Of a stretch of 64,000 nucleotides of DNA, positions 24,051 to 37,411 are shown piece by piece. The notes below the pieces were generated by a model. That model was not told where the DNA came from. It did no database searches and saw only the letters and a list, made by a program, of their open reading frames with translations. How positions within the stretch are numbered: the stretch's first letter is position 1; each line of letters begins with the position of its first letter. This DNA comes from Tanypteryx hageni (lineage: Eukaryota; Arthropoda; Insecta; Odonata; Petaluridae). Where the stretch lies: assembly GCA_028673005.1 (NCBI GenBank), contig CM054114.1, forward strand, positions 129,848,470 to 129,912,469. The letters are read 5' to 3'. Made by a program: the position numbers and the translations under genes.

Positions 24051-26600
24051 GTCTAAAAAGATTGGGACCCAAAAATAAGATATACATATTTTGTTTATTT
24101 TTTCTTATATTGTTACTTTCCAATGATCCATTCCATATGAAAATAAAGCAAACTATTCGAGAAGAAATTAATTGATGGAACGATAATGAGATTTGAATCT
24201 TGTTTTTCATCTTCCAAATCGCTACTGTTTTTTCCCAGCACTTCCATAAGATCAAATGTATAAAATGCTGCAAGAAGGCTATATAGACGGACACGATATC
24301 CTCAATCTCCTTTTAGCATCCAAAAAAAGGCTTTTTGGAAATCTGGGATACGTATTCGCGGAGAAAAAGTCTAATCAAAAGATAAGATATTTGAACCTTT
24401 CCGGCTAGACACGGCTGACTTTGATGTTCATATTCGGTTTACATTAATTCAAATAGAATTCGAAATCCAATCGGGAAGATTGAATGGATTTGCTATAAAA
24501 TATATCTGTAGAGGATTTCAATTTAATTACTTTCGGTTTATGTCTCCATTTGATTTCCGGTGGAGGAATATTACGTTGTAATTGCGATTGAGTTGAATTT
24601 CATGTCTTGGCAATTAATTCTTCTGTCGATGAGTAGAAATACTAGTTTTATTATTAAATTTTTAATCAGTTTAGCTGTGCTATGTTTACTTGCGAGTTTT
24701 TTGTTTTTTCAAGATCTAATGGAAATTAATGTTAATAAAAAGCATAATGCTAAACTTTGGTTTTGTGGTAATATTACATAAAATCAGTGTTTCTCAGATT
24801 TTTTGACCAGGAACATGTCTCTTTGTCCGTATCATATATTTTTTAGTACTTTCATTTCTAAACGAGGCAAAATATAAAGGTAAGGAGCCTGAATAATATT
24901 TTCGTTTGAAATTGTTCTCCTGGATAAAATATTTTCTATGGAAACATATATCTTAAAACCATCTAATCCTTCTGTCATAATATTTAATTTTAGAAATTTA
25001 ATTAATCGTTGTAAAAATCCAGATATTTAATCTCTACAAAAATCGATAAAGTCTTAGCTCGAATATAAAATAATGACCCATGCACAATTAGCCTAAAGTT
25101 CAGTTGGATAAATGAAATTATTGGAATAATAGGCCGGACGAATTCATCCTTTTGGAACAACTCATCGGCCCAATTGCCTCATTTCCTCCGCGTCCTTTTT
25201 TCTCTCCCTCGAAAGAACCACGCAAACACTCGCTTAATTCAGTTCTCTCGCGCACGTAGGGAAAGGAAAAATCTTCCTCTCAAACAAAGCGATTATACTA
25301 GGAAAAGATTACATCCTTCATCGAGTGCAAACACACCCTAGCCAATTGGGGTCTCATTCCTTTCATTTCTCGACTATCACATCCCCCATTGCAATCGCTC
25401 GCCGATCTGTCCCACTCTGACAACGTCGATGAGAGAAAAAACAGAAGAGAATCGCTAAAAAGTGCCTCCGCCCAATGACGCATACGGTTTTCGGCCTTCA
25501 TTTTTCTCCTCTATTCTCTTTCTGTATAGAGGGAGAGGGAGAAGAAAGAGCGTATATCATGCGATGATATAAGACCGGTCGAAGAAGAGGGGCGGGGCAG
25601 AGGAGAATATTTGATTATCAGCGGAGGTAGAAGAAAAATTACTGCGCCAACTGTTTGCGAAGCCGTTCTTCATCTCCATCGAGTCCCAGTTCGGTCCGAG
25701 TGCTAATTTTCGAATGCTTCGGAGACGCTGTCCCGGTTTACGCCCAAATACTTTACGATTCACGACTTTATTATCTCACGGTAGCAAATGACATTGCGAT
25801 TTGAGCAAGAAAATGGAGTAAATAGTGTAATCTTCCAGCCGCCAATCTGAGACATTTTAAATAGATTTATAGTGAGACATTCTTGGACCACACTTGAGCG
25901 AAGTTGGAGGCCTTCAGAATCCATTTCCATTACAAGTAATATCATGCGCTCTGACTAAAGCATTATACCAAAAGCGTTTTGGAGCTCTATCGCAGAGGTG
26001 TGGAGAGAGAGAATATATAATTTATAATCTTCACCTATGAGTCCCAATTCTTTTCTTATTTTTATAATTATAAGAACTATTTTAACTACTCTGAATTTCG
26101 TCACGCATGCTTAAGATGTACCTTTTGGCAACATTTTTCTTTTCCTTGAAAAACATCTTTCCCGAATGGGACTATAGATCAATGTAAGGGCGTAAGATAT
26201 ATATTATTTGTCCATTAATACCGTTTCATTCATTCATAAAATTGTTATTAAAAGTTTGCTTAAACGCAGGGGAATCTTGAGTTCAGATTTGTCTAAAAAT
26301 GATCAATGAGGGGTAACACTTTCTTCAGCAATATTTTCAGGCCACGTATTATCTGACGTTTCAATAGTTAATGCTATAAAGGCTACTCTCTCTTCTACGG
26401 TTACCTTTGAGACTTACGTATTGATAAATATTCAGTGAGATATATAGCAGTATATACATGAGTTCACGAGCAATCAGAATTGAAATGAATATATTTAAGA
26501 AAGGGAACATACAAACCATAACTTTAGCCTTGGGCCCAAAAGTTAAAGACCCAAGACTCTTTTGGTTGAGCTATAAGTAGATGCTTGTATATATGTTAAG
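24051..26600. other. Mostly featureless; one possible hAT end
   Basis: At 24785 CAGTGTTTCTCAGATTTTTTG resembles a hAT left terminus, but no partner or duplication was found. The 25140-25760 part is somewhat GC-richer with short overlapping ORFs on the minus strand; none is recognisable. Confidence 0.45.
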
Positions 26601-26604
26601 GTAA

Positions 26605-26755
26605 AAGTACGTAATCGGGAAATGTGTACATTTACCGGTAAATGTGCACATTTACGACCAAGCTCGGTAAATTTAAGTTTAAGTTTCCAGAAATACGTAT
26701 TATCTGTACATTTCCCGGTAAATGTGCACTTTTACCGGTGTGTCTTGGTAAATGT
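26605..26755. repeat. Palindrome-rich direct duplication (80-bp spacing)
   Basis: A 30-bp block starting GTACATTTACCGGTAAATG at 26626 recurs at 26706 as GTACATTTCCCGGTAAATG, each followed by TGCAC. Within the first block ACATTTACCGGTAAATGT is an 18-bp perfect palindrome and AAATGTGCACATTT a 14-bp perfect palindrome. A third GGTAAATGTG lies near 26747. The class is unknown; a protein-binding array or a decayed foldback element would both fit. Confidence 0.6.
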
Positions 26756-29500
26756 GGAAATAAGTAAGAATGAGAAATGCTACACTTTAATAATTACGTT
26801 AATTTATAAAAAAATCATCGAGGGTTCGGCTCCACTGCTATATATTAAGATGAACGCTTCCCAACCCGAGGGGGAACACAGTGAACGTGAGGTGGAACCA
26901 AAAACACTTTGACTAACCTACCCAACCCGGTGGGCCGAGTAAAATTTACATACGAAAGGAGTGGCACGCGCAACCTTTTTCGTAATAACATGCAAAATTT
27001 GGGGAATATAAGAAGAAAAATTGTTTCGACCTGGAATCTGGTTTGGATCGGCAAGACCGTGGTCAACATTTCATCCAATATAGCAATTTTTCAAAACCCC
27101 GAAAGTTTGTGAAGTAGAATTTAATATGCTATTTGGTATAAACGTCACTTTTGTCCACCTTTCATTCGATATGAATTTGAAAAATCGTAAAATGTTTTCT
27201 TTATCATGAGCGCTAATAATCACGCAAATATTTGTAATTATGAGTGAAATGCAAAACACGAAAACACTAAATACTATAATATTTCTAATACCGAACTGCA
27301 AATTTTCACTGGATAAAACCGCATAATTCTCAACCATTACGAGCGTTTCACGCATATTGAATCTTCACAATGCAGTAAATTATTTTATCAATAAGAAATG
27401 TGGAGAAATTTGAAAGATTGTCTTTGAATGTACCTTAAAATATTAAAATTTGCGTACTTACCCAAAAAATCGACAATATTTCTTTTTCTTTCAAAGTTAT
27501 GGAGTCGTCAGGTTAATCCTCAAAGCGTACGAAAGGGAAAGACAAATACTGGAAAACTTAAGAGAGGAGGAAGAGTCATTTTTCCTTATCCAGAAACAAA
27601 AGAAGTGGATTAAACTCGACCCGAGAAACGTGAGTTTTACGCCGAGACAGAGTCAACGGAAAGGGGAGAAACTAATTTTACGAATTTTCTAGAATTTCCT
27701 CTGCGACCTGGTCTATAAAAGGAGCCTTCGCTTGCCATGCTTTATTCGTCCCAATCCTTCCAGATTCAGAGTGCGTGCGGTATATATGCAAGGGATGAGT
27801 TATAAACATATATACAAAAGTACGAAAATGAGATGTAGAAGAGGAAACTGAAGGAGGAAAAAGTATGTCTCTCGTTGCAGTCTGCTGAAGCGCGCGTGAA
27901 AAGAAAAGATGCTGTAATCGCGAAATGTATGTGACAAGAATTCCATTGAAAACGATCTCTTGCAAGGGAAGAAATACTATTCTGAGACTTATTCTGTAAC
28001 AGTGGTCAAGTTATGGCATCATTTCATGAAAAATGATGTCTTCGAAAATGGATGCTATACCGTTTTAAGTGGGACGTACTAAAGAGGTATAGCTAATTTT
28101 CCTTAGGAATAAAGCGACTTTATTAACATTTCGAATTCCTGTATTAAGACATTTTCCTTAGCCTCTGCTAAATTTTTTGTAATATTATAATTATAATTAA
28201 CACGCCATTTTCACTCTAACTCGGATTTTTTTCCGCGAGATGCAACGATTTTAAGATATGCAGTAAACTGACATAAACGGCGAGGATAAGATTCTTTATT
28301 TGTTTATTCATTTTGATTTACTTATTGGCAGCAGACTGGAGTGCGCTTATTCTTTTTAGAACATATTTAATACGTTCCTTTTAACTCGATTTTTTAATTA
28401 GCTTATACTGAACGCACATAAGCAGTAGGTATCTGCTGTATTTTACAAATATTTGGTGTATAATATGAAGTAGGACTATAATTATTTAAAAAATAAACGA
28501 TGGAAACTTGTATAGCAACAATTTCACAAAAACTTATCATAGATTTTTTTTGCTAGTTTAACTATTTTTTTTACCAAAATGCTAAACTTCACCGGCATGA
28601 TTTTTTGGAAATGTTTAGCTCGGTAGTTATTCACAACTAGCGAGAAAATTTGCACTGATTTGCATATGTCTTATGGCGTAGATAGGACAGTATCCCGTTC
28701 CATAATTCGTAGTTCTCGTATTTCACGCGTTGCGGTAAGCTCACTTTATCTCTCCCAAGCTTGGTTTCTCACTCACTAAACGCTACGCGCCCGGACACGC
28801 GTGCATTATTCATATTTTTGGATCGCGTACGTGTGATGCATTTATCAAGGAGGTGCCTAATTCTATTTTTGTTAAAATATTTGCTTTCAAAATGTTGTGA
28901 GAGTATCCAATTCATGTCTATCGGATCCAGTGATTGTATATCGTGCATGGATCGCATGTTCAGTAAATGCAGGAGAAGGGGTTGCATCAAACTTCACATC
29001 ATGTTTCGAGATAGCAGAATTGAATGAAGTGCAGTAGACGATTTAGGACGATTAGAAAGAGTCGGTATAATGCTGGAAGTGAGAAACGGTAATGCTACAT
29101 AGAAATTCGGTGTTTGCAAACTTGCGAATTACTGATAATGCTAGATACAAAAAGTTTGTCATTAGTTTGAAGTCTATGAAAAAAATTGTGAATACGGCTT
29201 GGCTATCTCCAAAAATTCCCAATACATGAAAGCATTTGCTAGGGGGAGGGAAGAAAATACACTGCGAAAAACATTGCTCAGGTTAATGAAATGCACATGT
29301 ATACACATATTTTGTTATAATTTCATGGATTAAACGTGAAAATGTTCAATTATGTAAATGAGATGCCAGAAGTAAGTCTAAAGTAAATATTTTTGAAACT
29401 ACTGATGCATCCCCTTATACGAAAACGATAATATGTTGTGCAACGTGTCAATGGTCAGTGTCTACCTCTTTTCGAGTTCTGTGGAACGATAATGAAAGTT
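26756..29500. other. Stretch without recognisable genes
   Basis: Many short ORFs of 60-96 codons overlap on both strands without recognisable domains. A small hairpin (CATCATTT/AAATGATG) lies near 28016-28039. Confidence 0.5.
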
Positions 29501-29549
29501 ATGAAAGCGCGAAAGAATATACGGACGAGAGAAGAAAAGTAAGTGTATG

Positions 29550-29890
29550 TAAATTGATAATGGGGAAAAATAGAAGGAGAAAAGAGAAGAGATAAGAATA
29601 AAACGTACAAAAATGTAAATTCTGGAAGGAGAGGGAAGGAAGAGAAGATCAAGGAGAATGGAGGTGAAGAGGAGAGAGAGAGAGGGGGGGGGATGAAGGA
29701 AGGTGAAAAGTGAAGATGATGGGAATAAGAAAGAGAGAGAAAAGGAGAGGAAATCAGCAGCGAGAAAGTAAGAAAAAAGGGAGTTAGAGAATAGGGAAAG
29801 TAAGAGAAGAGGGAGGTCATAGGGTTGAATCGCAATAGGAAGGTATTAAAGACGCGATGTGGTGGGAGAAAGAGGGAGAGGAGACGAGAC
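29550..29890 (+). repeat. Purine-rich low-complexity tract
   Basis: G/A-rich for about 340 bp, including a run of nine or more G near 29684-29692. The 145-codon minus-strand ORF at 29455-29892 is Ser/Phe/Leu/Pro-rich and is a product of this bias. Confidence 0.75.
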
Positions 29891-30430
29891 ACAGAAACAA
29901 GACCGCCGTAAAACGTATCCTTTTGCGATGTCCAGCTCGTCCAAAGCGTTCACATTTGTAATTTTCTCGTCCAGTAAAAAAAGTCTTCATCCGAAAAATC
30001 ACCGCTTTTACGCTTCGTCATTTGGGTGTTGCAATCATTGCGTAATATCCCGTCCGTAATATATAGTTAAATATTCATCAGTTTTTTTTCGTTTTTGTGA
30101 ACTGTGGGAGTGGTTTAAACGCTCATTCTTCAACGGCCTCAATCAGCGCCAACGGGAGAAAAATAAACTAAACAGATTCGGCGTGTGGCCGAGGACGACG
30201 CTACTTTTTTTAACACTCCCTCTCTGCGGCCATTAGTTGAGTATTAACAAGACGAAGTCGCGCCCTCCCATAAAGATATCCAAATATTCTTTTATTTCTA
30301 TCCACAGATTTTTCTTGCCTGAGATCTTAGGAGAATAGAATCAAAATCTGTGGGATGACACAAATACTCGTTTTGGAGATCTAAAAAAGGTTATTTTTTA
30401 GATCGAACTATGAGCAAATTGGCGCGGAGG
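29891..30430. other. Stretch without recognisable features
   Basis: Somewhat GC-richer at 29900-30280, then AT-rich. No gene recognised. Confidence 0.5.
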
Positions 30431-32677
30431 AAAGCTACTTATATTGTAATTTTTACAATGTACGATTTTGGATTTTATTTTACCTTGCACCTTGACGAAG
30501 CTCGTTCGTAATTATTAATCAGATTAAAATATATTTATTTTTATTAGGATATTTGCTTTACATTAAATAATTATTTTTTCGTAAGCGTTGGTTTTGTACT
30601 TTTATTATTAGTAGCGACCACTGTTTGGCGATAGTTTATTTATTTCTAGCTTTTTTCTTTACATTTAACATGTTTTTATTGTACTTTTACTTGTAACTAG
30701 GATTGCATTTTTTATTTGAAATTAATATTGTAGTTTTTAAATTTAATAAATTGCTTTTAACTAAACTTACTTTAGCATAGTTTACGTTTTTAATTTAAAA
30801 TAAATAATTTATATCCAACAATTTTTTGTTAGAACATTTGCTTTACCTTTACTTAAAATTTAATTTAATTATTTGCTTTGTAGTAACTTTAAACCGAGCA
30901 CTTTTACGCCGCTTCAAGGTTAGAGAGGAAAACAGACATTTTTTATATTACTTACTTTTAATTGTTAACTTTTAGAGCTTCATTTTAACGTTTTGCCTCT
31001 TTTACATCAGATTTTGTGTTAGTAAAGTATAAGACAAAAACGGCCATTTGCTGGGACATTTTTCCCTAACTAAGGGAGACAACTTTGAATCTTTGGATTT
31101 TCTAAAGTATTAGTTAGCATAAGGCCATTTGCAAGGCCATTTTTCTCACCCATTGCATTTATTTTTTACTTTTTAACTGTTTTTAGCCACCATTTTACAT
31201 ATTATGAAATTAAAACATATTTCTTAGAACTGAGTTAGTAACAAAAATTCTAGAATATTCAAAGCATTACTATAACCTTTTGTTTTTTAACAGCTTTTTG
31301 AATTTAAACTCTGATTTGTTTTACTAATATTAATTCTTACTAGTGGTATTCGCAAAAACTTTTGCGAACTTAGTCAGAAATCTACATATTTAGAAGTAAT
31401 AATAGTCAATTTCTCCTTATATAATTAGAGAACTGATATTTTGAATGTCATATTTGTTTTTATAATTTATATGTGCAATTTTAATTGTATCTCCCATGTA
31501 AAAATGGTCACATTCAAGTATTGAAATAAAGAAAGAAGATTTTTTTCTTTTGGTCAATCGTTAAAAATGCCCACAGCCCTCACGCAGTTTACTGAATAAT
31601 AATAATGTTTAATTATTAACGTTGCAATCTATTACGTTTGGCATTACTACAACTATAATTTCGATGCTTCATAAACAGCGCGAAGCGAATAACGCAATTC
31701 TTTTGTCTATTTGAAGGCTTAATAAATTCTAATTCAATCGGAGGCAACGCTTTGGCAACACCCGGAAAGAGTTCGAAAAAAATAAAATTTCGAAAAAATG
31801 CGTGTTTCTGAGAAATTATTCCATGTAACATCTAAACATCGCAGGACTAAGATATTTTATAGTTTTAGCCGTCGAATAAAGAAAAACGGAGAAATTTGGT
31901 CCATATTTACATATTTTAATGTATGAAAGAAATAAACCTTGTACCTTGAAAAATCGAAACTCCTGTGTCAACAGATGTGAAATTATAATCGTCACCCGGA
32001 GTCGAATCCGGGACAGTTCCGTAAACGAAAATAGTTTTCCCTGGATCTCCTAGTTGGCAGAAAAAAATGGCGTTTACAGCAATTCTCTGACTAACTATTC
32101 AAGAGATAAAAGGGGGGACGGACGTACGGACGCACAGACGAACAGACATTGAGTAATTATATATAAATATTTTACAATTACCTTTGACTAAAGTATTTGC
32201 TATACTCACATTTTAACTAACCATCTTTTCTCTTGAGATTATTTGGTGGTTTTTAAACATGGAACTGAGCTTATATCGGTTATTTTACTTAATACATGCA
32301 ACTATTTTACTTAGGTTTTAACACTTTTCATCTTCTGCAGTTACATATACCTGGTTTATTTAGTCTTCTTGAATATAATATATTCATTGTATTTATTACT
32401 TTTAATATTGATTTAAAATAATTGTATAACTTTTTAACTACTTTTGGCTAAAACATATCCTATATTTGTTTGCATATCTGATCAACCATTTTTTGCTTTT
32501 GCCATTATTTTATAGTTTTTATTTGTATTTGCAAGTACTACTCAGGAAAAGACTTTTACTTTATTTGAATTTATCTGACGTAAATTCTGTTTTTTTGTAC
32601 TGCCTTACAACTTCAACTACACCACTTAAAAGTTTGAAGTAAAAAACGGCCATTGACAGGGCCTTCGCCATCTGAGG
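30431..32677 (+). repeat. T-rich block with recurring motifs, possible retroelement 5' region
   Basis: The plus strand is T-rich and repeatedly contains TTTACTTTTA-like words. A GGCCATTTG motif occurs three times: CGGCCATTTGCTGGGACATT at 31041, AGGCCATTTGCAAGGCCATT at 31132, and CGGCCATTGACAGGGCC at 32647 just before the ORF1-like segment. This suggests one long untranslated leader of a retroelement, interrupted by the dispersed repeat at 31890. A near-perfect palindrome TTCGCAAAAACTTTTGCGAA lies at 31349-31368. Class and left boundary are unknown. Confidence 0.35.
31890..32150 (-). repeat. Dispersed repeat family, copy 3 (diverged)
   Basis: It shares ATATTTTAATGTRYRARAGA, a GGARTCGRAYCCG block, and a terminal AGATAAAAGGGG...GACGGAC...GACAGAC sequence with copies at 117 and 20191. 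On the minus strand CCCGGATTCGACTCCGGG (about 31997-32014) looks like a tRNA T-arm with one extra base in the loop, again pointing to a pol III B box. There is no complete tRNA fold. Confidence 0.45.
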
Positions 32678-32729
32678 ATGAACAAACATAAGGAGGTCGG
32701 ATATTTTCTACGGAATCAGGAGAAGCCGC

Positions 32730-33180
32730 ATGGTGAACAACAGAAAGAACCACCGGATGGATTTAACCATGGTCCAAATGAGAAAGAAGGCTCCCAAGAG
32801 CCAATCCTCCCGCGACTCCTCCCGCGCCTCCTCCCGCGCCCTCCCGCGCCTCCTCCCGCGCCTCCTCCCGCGCCTCTTCCAGCGCCTCCTCCCACACCAC
32901 CTCCCGCGCCTCCTTCCGGTCCCCTTTCCCCGACCCATTGGCTTCCCATAACCCATCTGCCTCCCACGACCCATCCTTCTCCAATGACCCATCCACCTCA
33001 CGCTCTGCCCTGGCTTCCCCAAATGGATCCGCTCCTCTCTCAGCCCCTGCCTGCCCTGGTGAAACCCCCTCCACTCCCACTCCTGCAATACATTCAAAAA
33101 CCCTCAAACCCACCCAAACCCTACCCAACGACACCTGGACGGTCATCAGCGGCCTTCCACTGGACACCAGCCGGTAGAGC
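32730..33180 (+). pseudogene. Ser/Ala/Arg-rich ORF1-like segment, frameshifted
   Basis: From the ATG at 32730 the frame starts Lys/Arg-rich and enters a SSRASSRA-type repeat encoded by a 12-bp unit (CTCCCGCGCCTC). A unit missing bases near 32840 shifts the frame to Leu/Pro/Arg. The Ser/Ala/Pro-rich sense continues in the frame of 32938-33177 (ASHNPSASHDPS ... WTVISGLPLDTSR, then stop). Repetitive Ser/Arg N-termini of this kind are known in ORF1/gag proteins of arthropod LINEs, so a decayed retroelement ORF1 is the likeliest reading. No zinc knuckle is visible. A proline-rich 191-codon alternative frame (32678-33253) covers the same bases and is less convincing. Confidence 0.4.
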
Positions 33181-33800
33181 TTCTACGTTCATCCTCGATC
33201 GACCTTCCCAGAGATCGCCAGGGCGGAGGTGTAGGTTATTCGGGAGGCGATGACTGCGAGACTAAAATTGCCCCTTGGCCTGGTTCATCTTCTGACAGGG
33301 GAGGAGAGAAAGAAGAAACCGGAGTGTCGGTTGGGGACCACTACTTCGATCTCCTTCCAGGAATGCTGCCCTTCTAATCAGACTGCACAGAGACAACGAT
33401 CAACGTTCACTTTCGTCCTCAAAGGGATCAGTAGACATTACTGAGGAGGAAGTCAGGGAGGAACATGAAGCAGTATAAAATATACCAGTTAAGTTTTGCG
33501 ATATTTATCTGTGTTAACTATCGCGACGGTCTGCAGGTGGTTTTATCCGTTTCCCCCTGCCTCGGGCGAATGCCAGACCATATGCCATCCCGGTAGGATA
33601 GAGGACATTAAGAAAAGTGAGCTGCCAAAGGCTGAACTTTCCATCAAATGAACGATCAAAGGACATATACAGACCCGAAGAGGCTCCGGTCTAAACGGGA
33701 ATTCCGGGATATGAAATGCGTTTAGCAAATTGTTATTAAATACTGTTTATATTTACTTTTGTCTGTTACTTGTTGTTTGTTACTCTCGTAAAATGTGTTT
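33181..33800 (+). other. Probable continuation of the decayed retroelement
   Basis: It is GC-richer than what follows, with short interrupted frames. It ends in a T-rich TATTTACTTTTGTC segment like the 30.4-32.6 kb block, which suggests the same unit. No reverse transcriptase motif is present. Confidence 0.3.
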
Positions 33801-36800
33801 AGTTAATCCTGGAATAACGAAAAACCTTTGAAGTTGAAGCTGAGTTGAATGTACGATTACTGGATTACAAGCGAGGGCGGCTAATTTTTATTTCTTTTTA
33901 GAATCGGCTATCTGTGCATCATAACATGTGTCCACTGTGTAGATGGAACGGGAGCCTGGCTTTCCAGCTGTAATGTATACGTTGGAGTCAAACTATCGCC
34001 AGGATTCATCTATAAGACGAGCTTTTTATTCCATTTGTCAGTCATTCAATTATAAATTAAATTTATTTTGTTTCTCTTTAAACTATGGCTTTTCCCTTGA
34101 CCTGAAATATATTGCAATTATTGGGGTGAAATCGAAATTTCTTTTATCAAAAAGGATTTCCACGTATTTCCTATGGCTATGAAGGTCAAATCATCACATT
34201 AAAGGTTCTGAATTGAGGGCAGAAAGGTTACCGCCAAAACAACGCCATGGTGGATGACGTATTTGTTCCAATTTTCGACTTGGAAGGAGAGAAATGAGAG
34301 CTTGCGTGTACGAGTATATTCAAAACGTTACAGTCCTACTCAGTAAATTTTATTAATTTAACTTTTATTTGTCATTTAGTTATACCGTGTATTAAGTTAT
34401 TCTGCGTAACAACGGAATGTCGGTTAAAGTGAAAAAGTCCAATTAGGGGTAAGAGAAAAATATTAATGGCTATAAATATACCGTTATTTAAAACACATGT
34501 ATAATGTTGCATAAACAATGGATAAAAGTTAATTTACAAAGCCTTAGTTTTGTTGAAATCTTTCTGTCCATATTGTATAAAAAATCTTGGTCAATGCTGA
34601 AGCGTGTGTACGCTATTAACTATTTTTCTGATTTTCATTCCCTCAATTTCGCAACTATTTATATCTGGCGAAATGATTGAAACTTTAATGATTCTAAATA
34701 AGCTGTCACTTGCGCTTACATGAGAAAAATGTTGCTCTTGCTGAAGAGAGCAGCAGAATACCAATCGATGACATTTAACACCCAGATTTCGTTAAAGTAA
34801 CATAAAACGGTATGTAAATATCTTTTTCATTGAAACGTCAACGCTAAAATTATGCACTGAAGTGAAAAATGTCCACGCGTGCGACCTTATAGTAATCCTT
34901 AATGTAATAAGAGTTAAACATACATGTTTTTTTTCACGGTACTTGAAACTCCGGTTGGACACTCCAGTCATTCCATTGAAAGCCGTAAGTACAACTGACG
35001 AAAAATAACACGTTTTGACAAACGACCTAAGAATCGGAAGAAAATCCCTCTGACCGGTTAGTCAAGCAATATTATTATTATAAGATATTGGCAGTATTGG
35101 AATGACGAATCGGTGAAACGGTAAAAATAATAAAATGACAAACGCTCCCAGCTTCCGGCATGATTTGGAACACGCTATCTCATTATCATGTTGTCCAATT
35201 GATCGACGAGTAAAGTGGATGGAATCTTCGAATAAAATTGTACCTATTATGTTGATAAAACGCCATTCCGTTGCAGAACCTGTGTTGCGCCGTGTTTACG
35301 AATGCAAATGGGATCATCGCGGCACGACGCTAATATTTATCGCGCCAATAAATTTCGCGCCGATACTATATTTGACCATTTTGCGCTGAAAAACTAACGT
35401 ACTTCCGCCTGTAATCGGCGATTAAAACTTCTTTCATTTTATCCCATGAATCACCGCGTGTATTCATATAATGACGCCGTCTGTTGGCGGATTAATTTTT
35501 TTTCGAAGCTTTGTTGTGCGTTATTCACACATAAACTTACGGTAACATGAAAATAATTCGTTTATTAGAGATTTTTCGATAAAAAAATGGCTTGACATAG
35601 CCAATAATAAATTTATTATTAATACAATTACACATTTTGGTGTCTCGTCGCAAGCAATGCGATCGTAATGTTTGCAAAATAATGTCGCAAGATATATTTG
35701 CTATTTACCTCTTATGCGGTCGATTTTGTCTACAACAAGAACTCAGGGCTCTTGACTATTATTTATTTGTTCATCATAATTGCGAAAATGAACGATATAT
35801 TTCAACAGTTTAACATATAATAGAGTTTAGACAGGAAATTTTCTATGCTAAAGTACATAAACCTACCTAAATATAAGTTCAATTCCCGGTAAAGTACAGA
35901 ATTTTACTCTTTCGCTTTCGTTAAATGTTTACGAGTAATTGTTGCTGATCCAATCAAAAAATAATACCCACTCATTTTTATGATCAGTTGATAACTCCGC
36001 ATGTAGTTTACCACGGTTCTTCTAGAATCACTTATGTTAGATGCCATGCCTAATACAAAATCTATGGAAAATGCCGTAAAATTAGACTACAGAGATTCCG
36101 AGTAAAAATAAAATAGAGAAGTATTTTGTTTAAACTTTTTGGTGTGACTTAGTGATTAAAAGCAATGACTAAATTACCACAGCACACTTTTTCAGGTAAA
36201 AGATAAAATGAAATATTTTTCGAATAAAATATCGGCAGCGAAAACTAAAAATTACCGCAGTTAATCGTGGCCTGTCGTCAATAAACAATTTCCCTCCACT
36301 CTGTTCTGCTTTTGGTCTGCGAAAATAAAAATGCCATTGCGCCATCAAGATTAACGTCACAGTGCCACTTTCGCATTTGTATGAGAGCGCCTGTACAATT
36401 TATAACTCGTGTATTTTAGCGTGTGGTGGTCGACGAGACAATATTAATTCACGCAACATTTAAAGTTCATCATCGTTCGCTCCTGAAAATTCTCTCTTTT
36501 AAAAGCTTTTGAAAGTCGTGTTGAATACATGTCGTGCGACATAAATCGAGCGAGAAAGTTGTTCAAAACCGTGTTAAAATCTTTGTAAAACTCTTCGGAA
36601 CAATGTGAGAAAAACGTTTTTTCCCCAGCCTTAACGCTCGTCTTTCGCCTTTAAGAAATTAAGCATTAGCTCTTTCCTTCGAAAATTCCCCGCACAACAT
36701 CTGTTTCCATTTTTATGTCTGCCGGTCCTTTTTATATCCTTAAAAAAAATAACATCCGTTAGGGGTCATGTCCCTTCAGACTTTTATGTCCATTACTTTC

Positions 36801-37240
36801 TCCCACTAAAATACACTGAGACGGAACCGATTTTTTTGGAGGGCTCCCAAAGTATGCACTGCGTTCATTTTCTAACGCTTCCTACCTAAAATTTTGAAAG
36901 CGAGTCTGTTCGATGGAATAAATAATAATCCACCTCCAGCCTGTTTTTTTAGGCCTCGCAGTACAAAACAATTCATGGTACCGCGAATAAACCTTCTTAA
37001 GGTTTTTATATTACGGTTAACATGGGATACTTAACGAGAAATATAATAGTTACCATCTTTCATGGCCGAGTGATATTAAACCATTCTTTACTTTCTCACA
37101 TATCTACGTAGCATACAGAGAAAGTATTGTAATCGTGGAAAAATTCTACTTCGAGATATTGATAGAAATACGCGTTTTATGTGTCTCCGAGTCCAAAAAT
37201 GTTGTTGACGGCATGCCGTCTGTCCGTCTGTCTTTGCGAG
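33801..37240. other. AT-rich stretch without recognisable genes
   Basis: Short ORFs (33943-34182, 35135-35389, 36169-36360) are not recognisable. A slightly CpG-richer zone lies at 35140-35500. No repeat element was delimited. Confidence 0.5.
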
Positions 37241-37249
37241 GCCCTAGAG

Positions 37250-37403
37250 CAGGGGTTCCCAACCTAATGTTCGTGAGCAAGAATAAATTTGAAGTTCATT
37301 GGCTATTTATTTATGATCATTCGTATTTTTGCAAAAGTATAGTGGTGCTAACTTGGCATTATAGGATATAAATTGGTGCAAATTAATAGGTTGGGAACTC
37401 CTG
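37250..37403. mobile_element. hAT-type MITE (154 bp)
   Basis: The left end CAGGGGTTCCCAACCTAAT and the right end (complement of CAGGAGTTCCCAACCTATT) form a TIR of about 19 bp with two mismatches. The flanks 37242-37249 (ccctagag) and 37404-37411 (ccctagtg) match at 7 of 8 positions. It is very short and non-coding, a deletion derivative mobilised in trans if at all. Confidence 0.88.
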
Positions 37404-37411
37404 CCCTAGTG

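Noticed and set aside
24785..24830. Complete hAT element starting CAGTGTTTCTCAG
   Set aside because: No inverted partner or 8-bp duplication found downstream; kept only as a possible fragment.
31997..32014. tRNA gene on the minus strand
   Set aside because: Only a T-arm-like hairpin with an extra loop base; no acceptor, D or anticodon arms.
32678..33253. 191-codon proline-rich ORF
   Set aside because: It covers the same 12-bp repeat as the Ser/Ala/Arg-rich frame. The alternative frame has a more protein-like start and continues across a likely indel.
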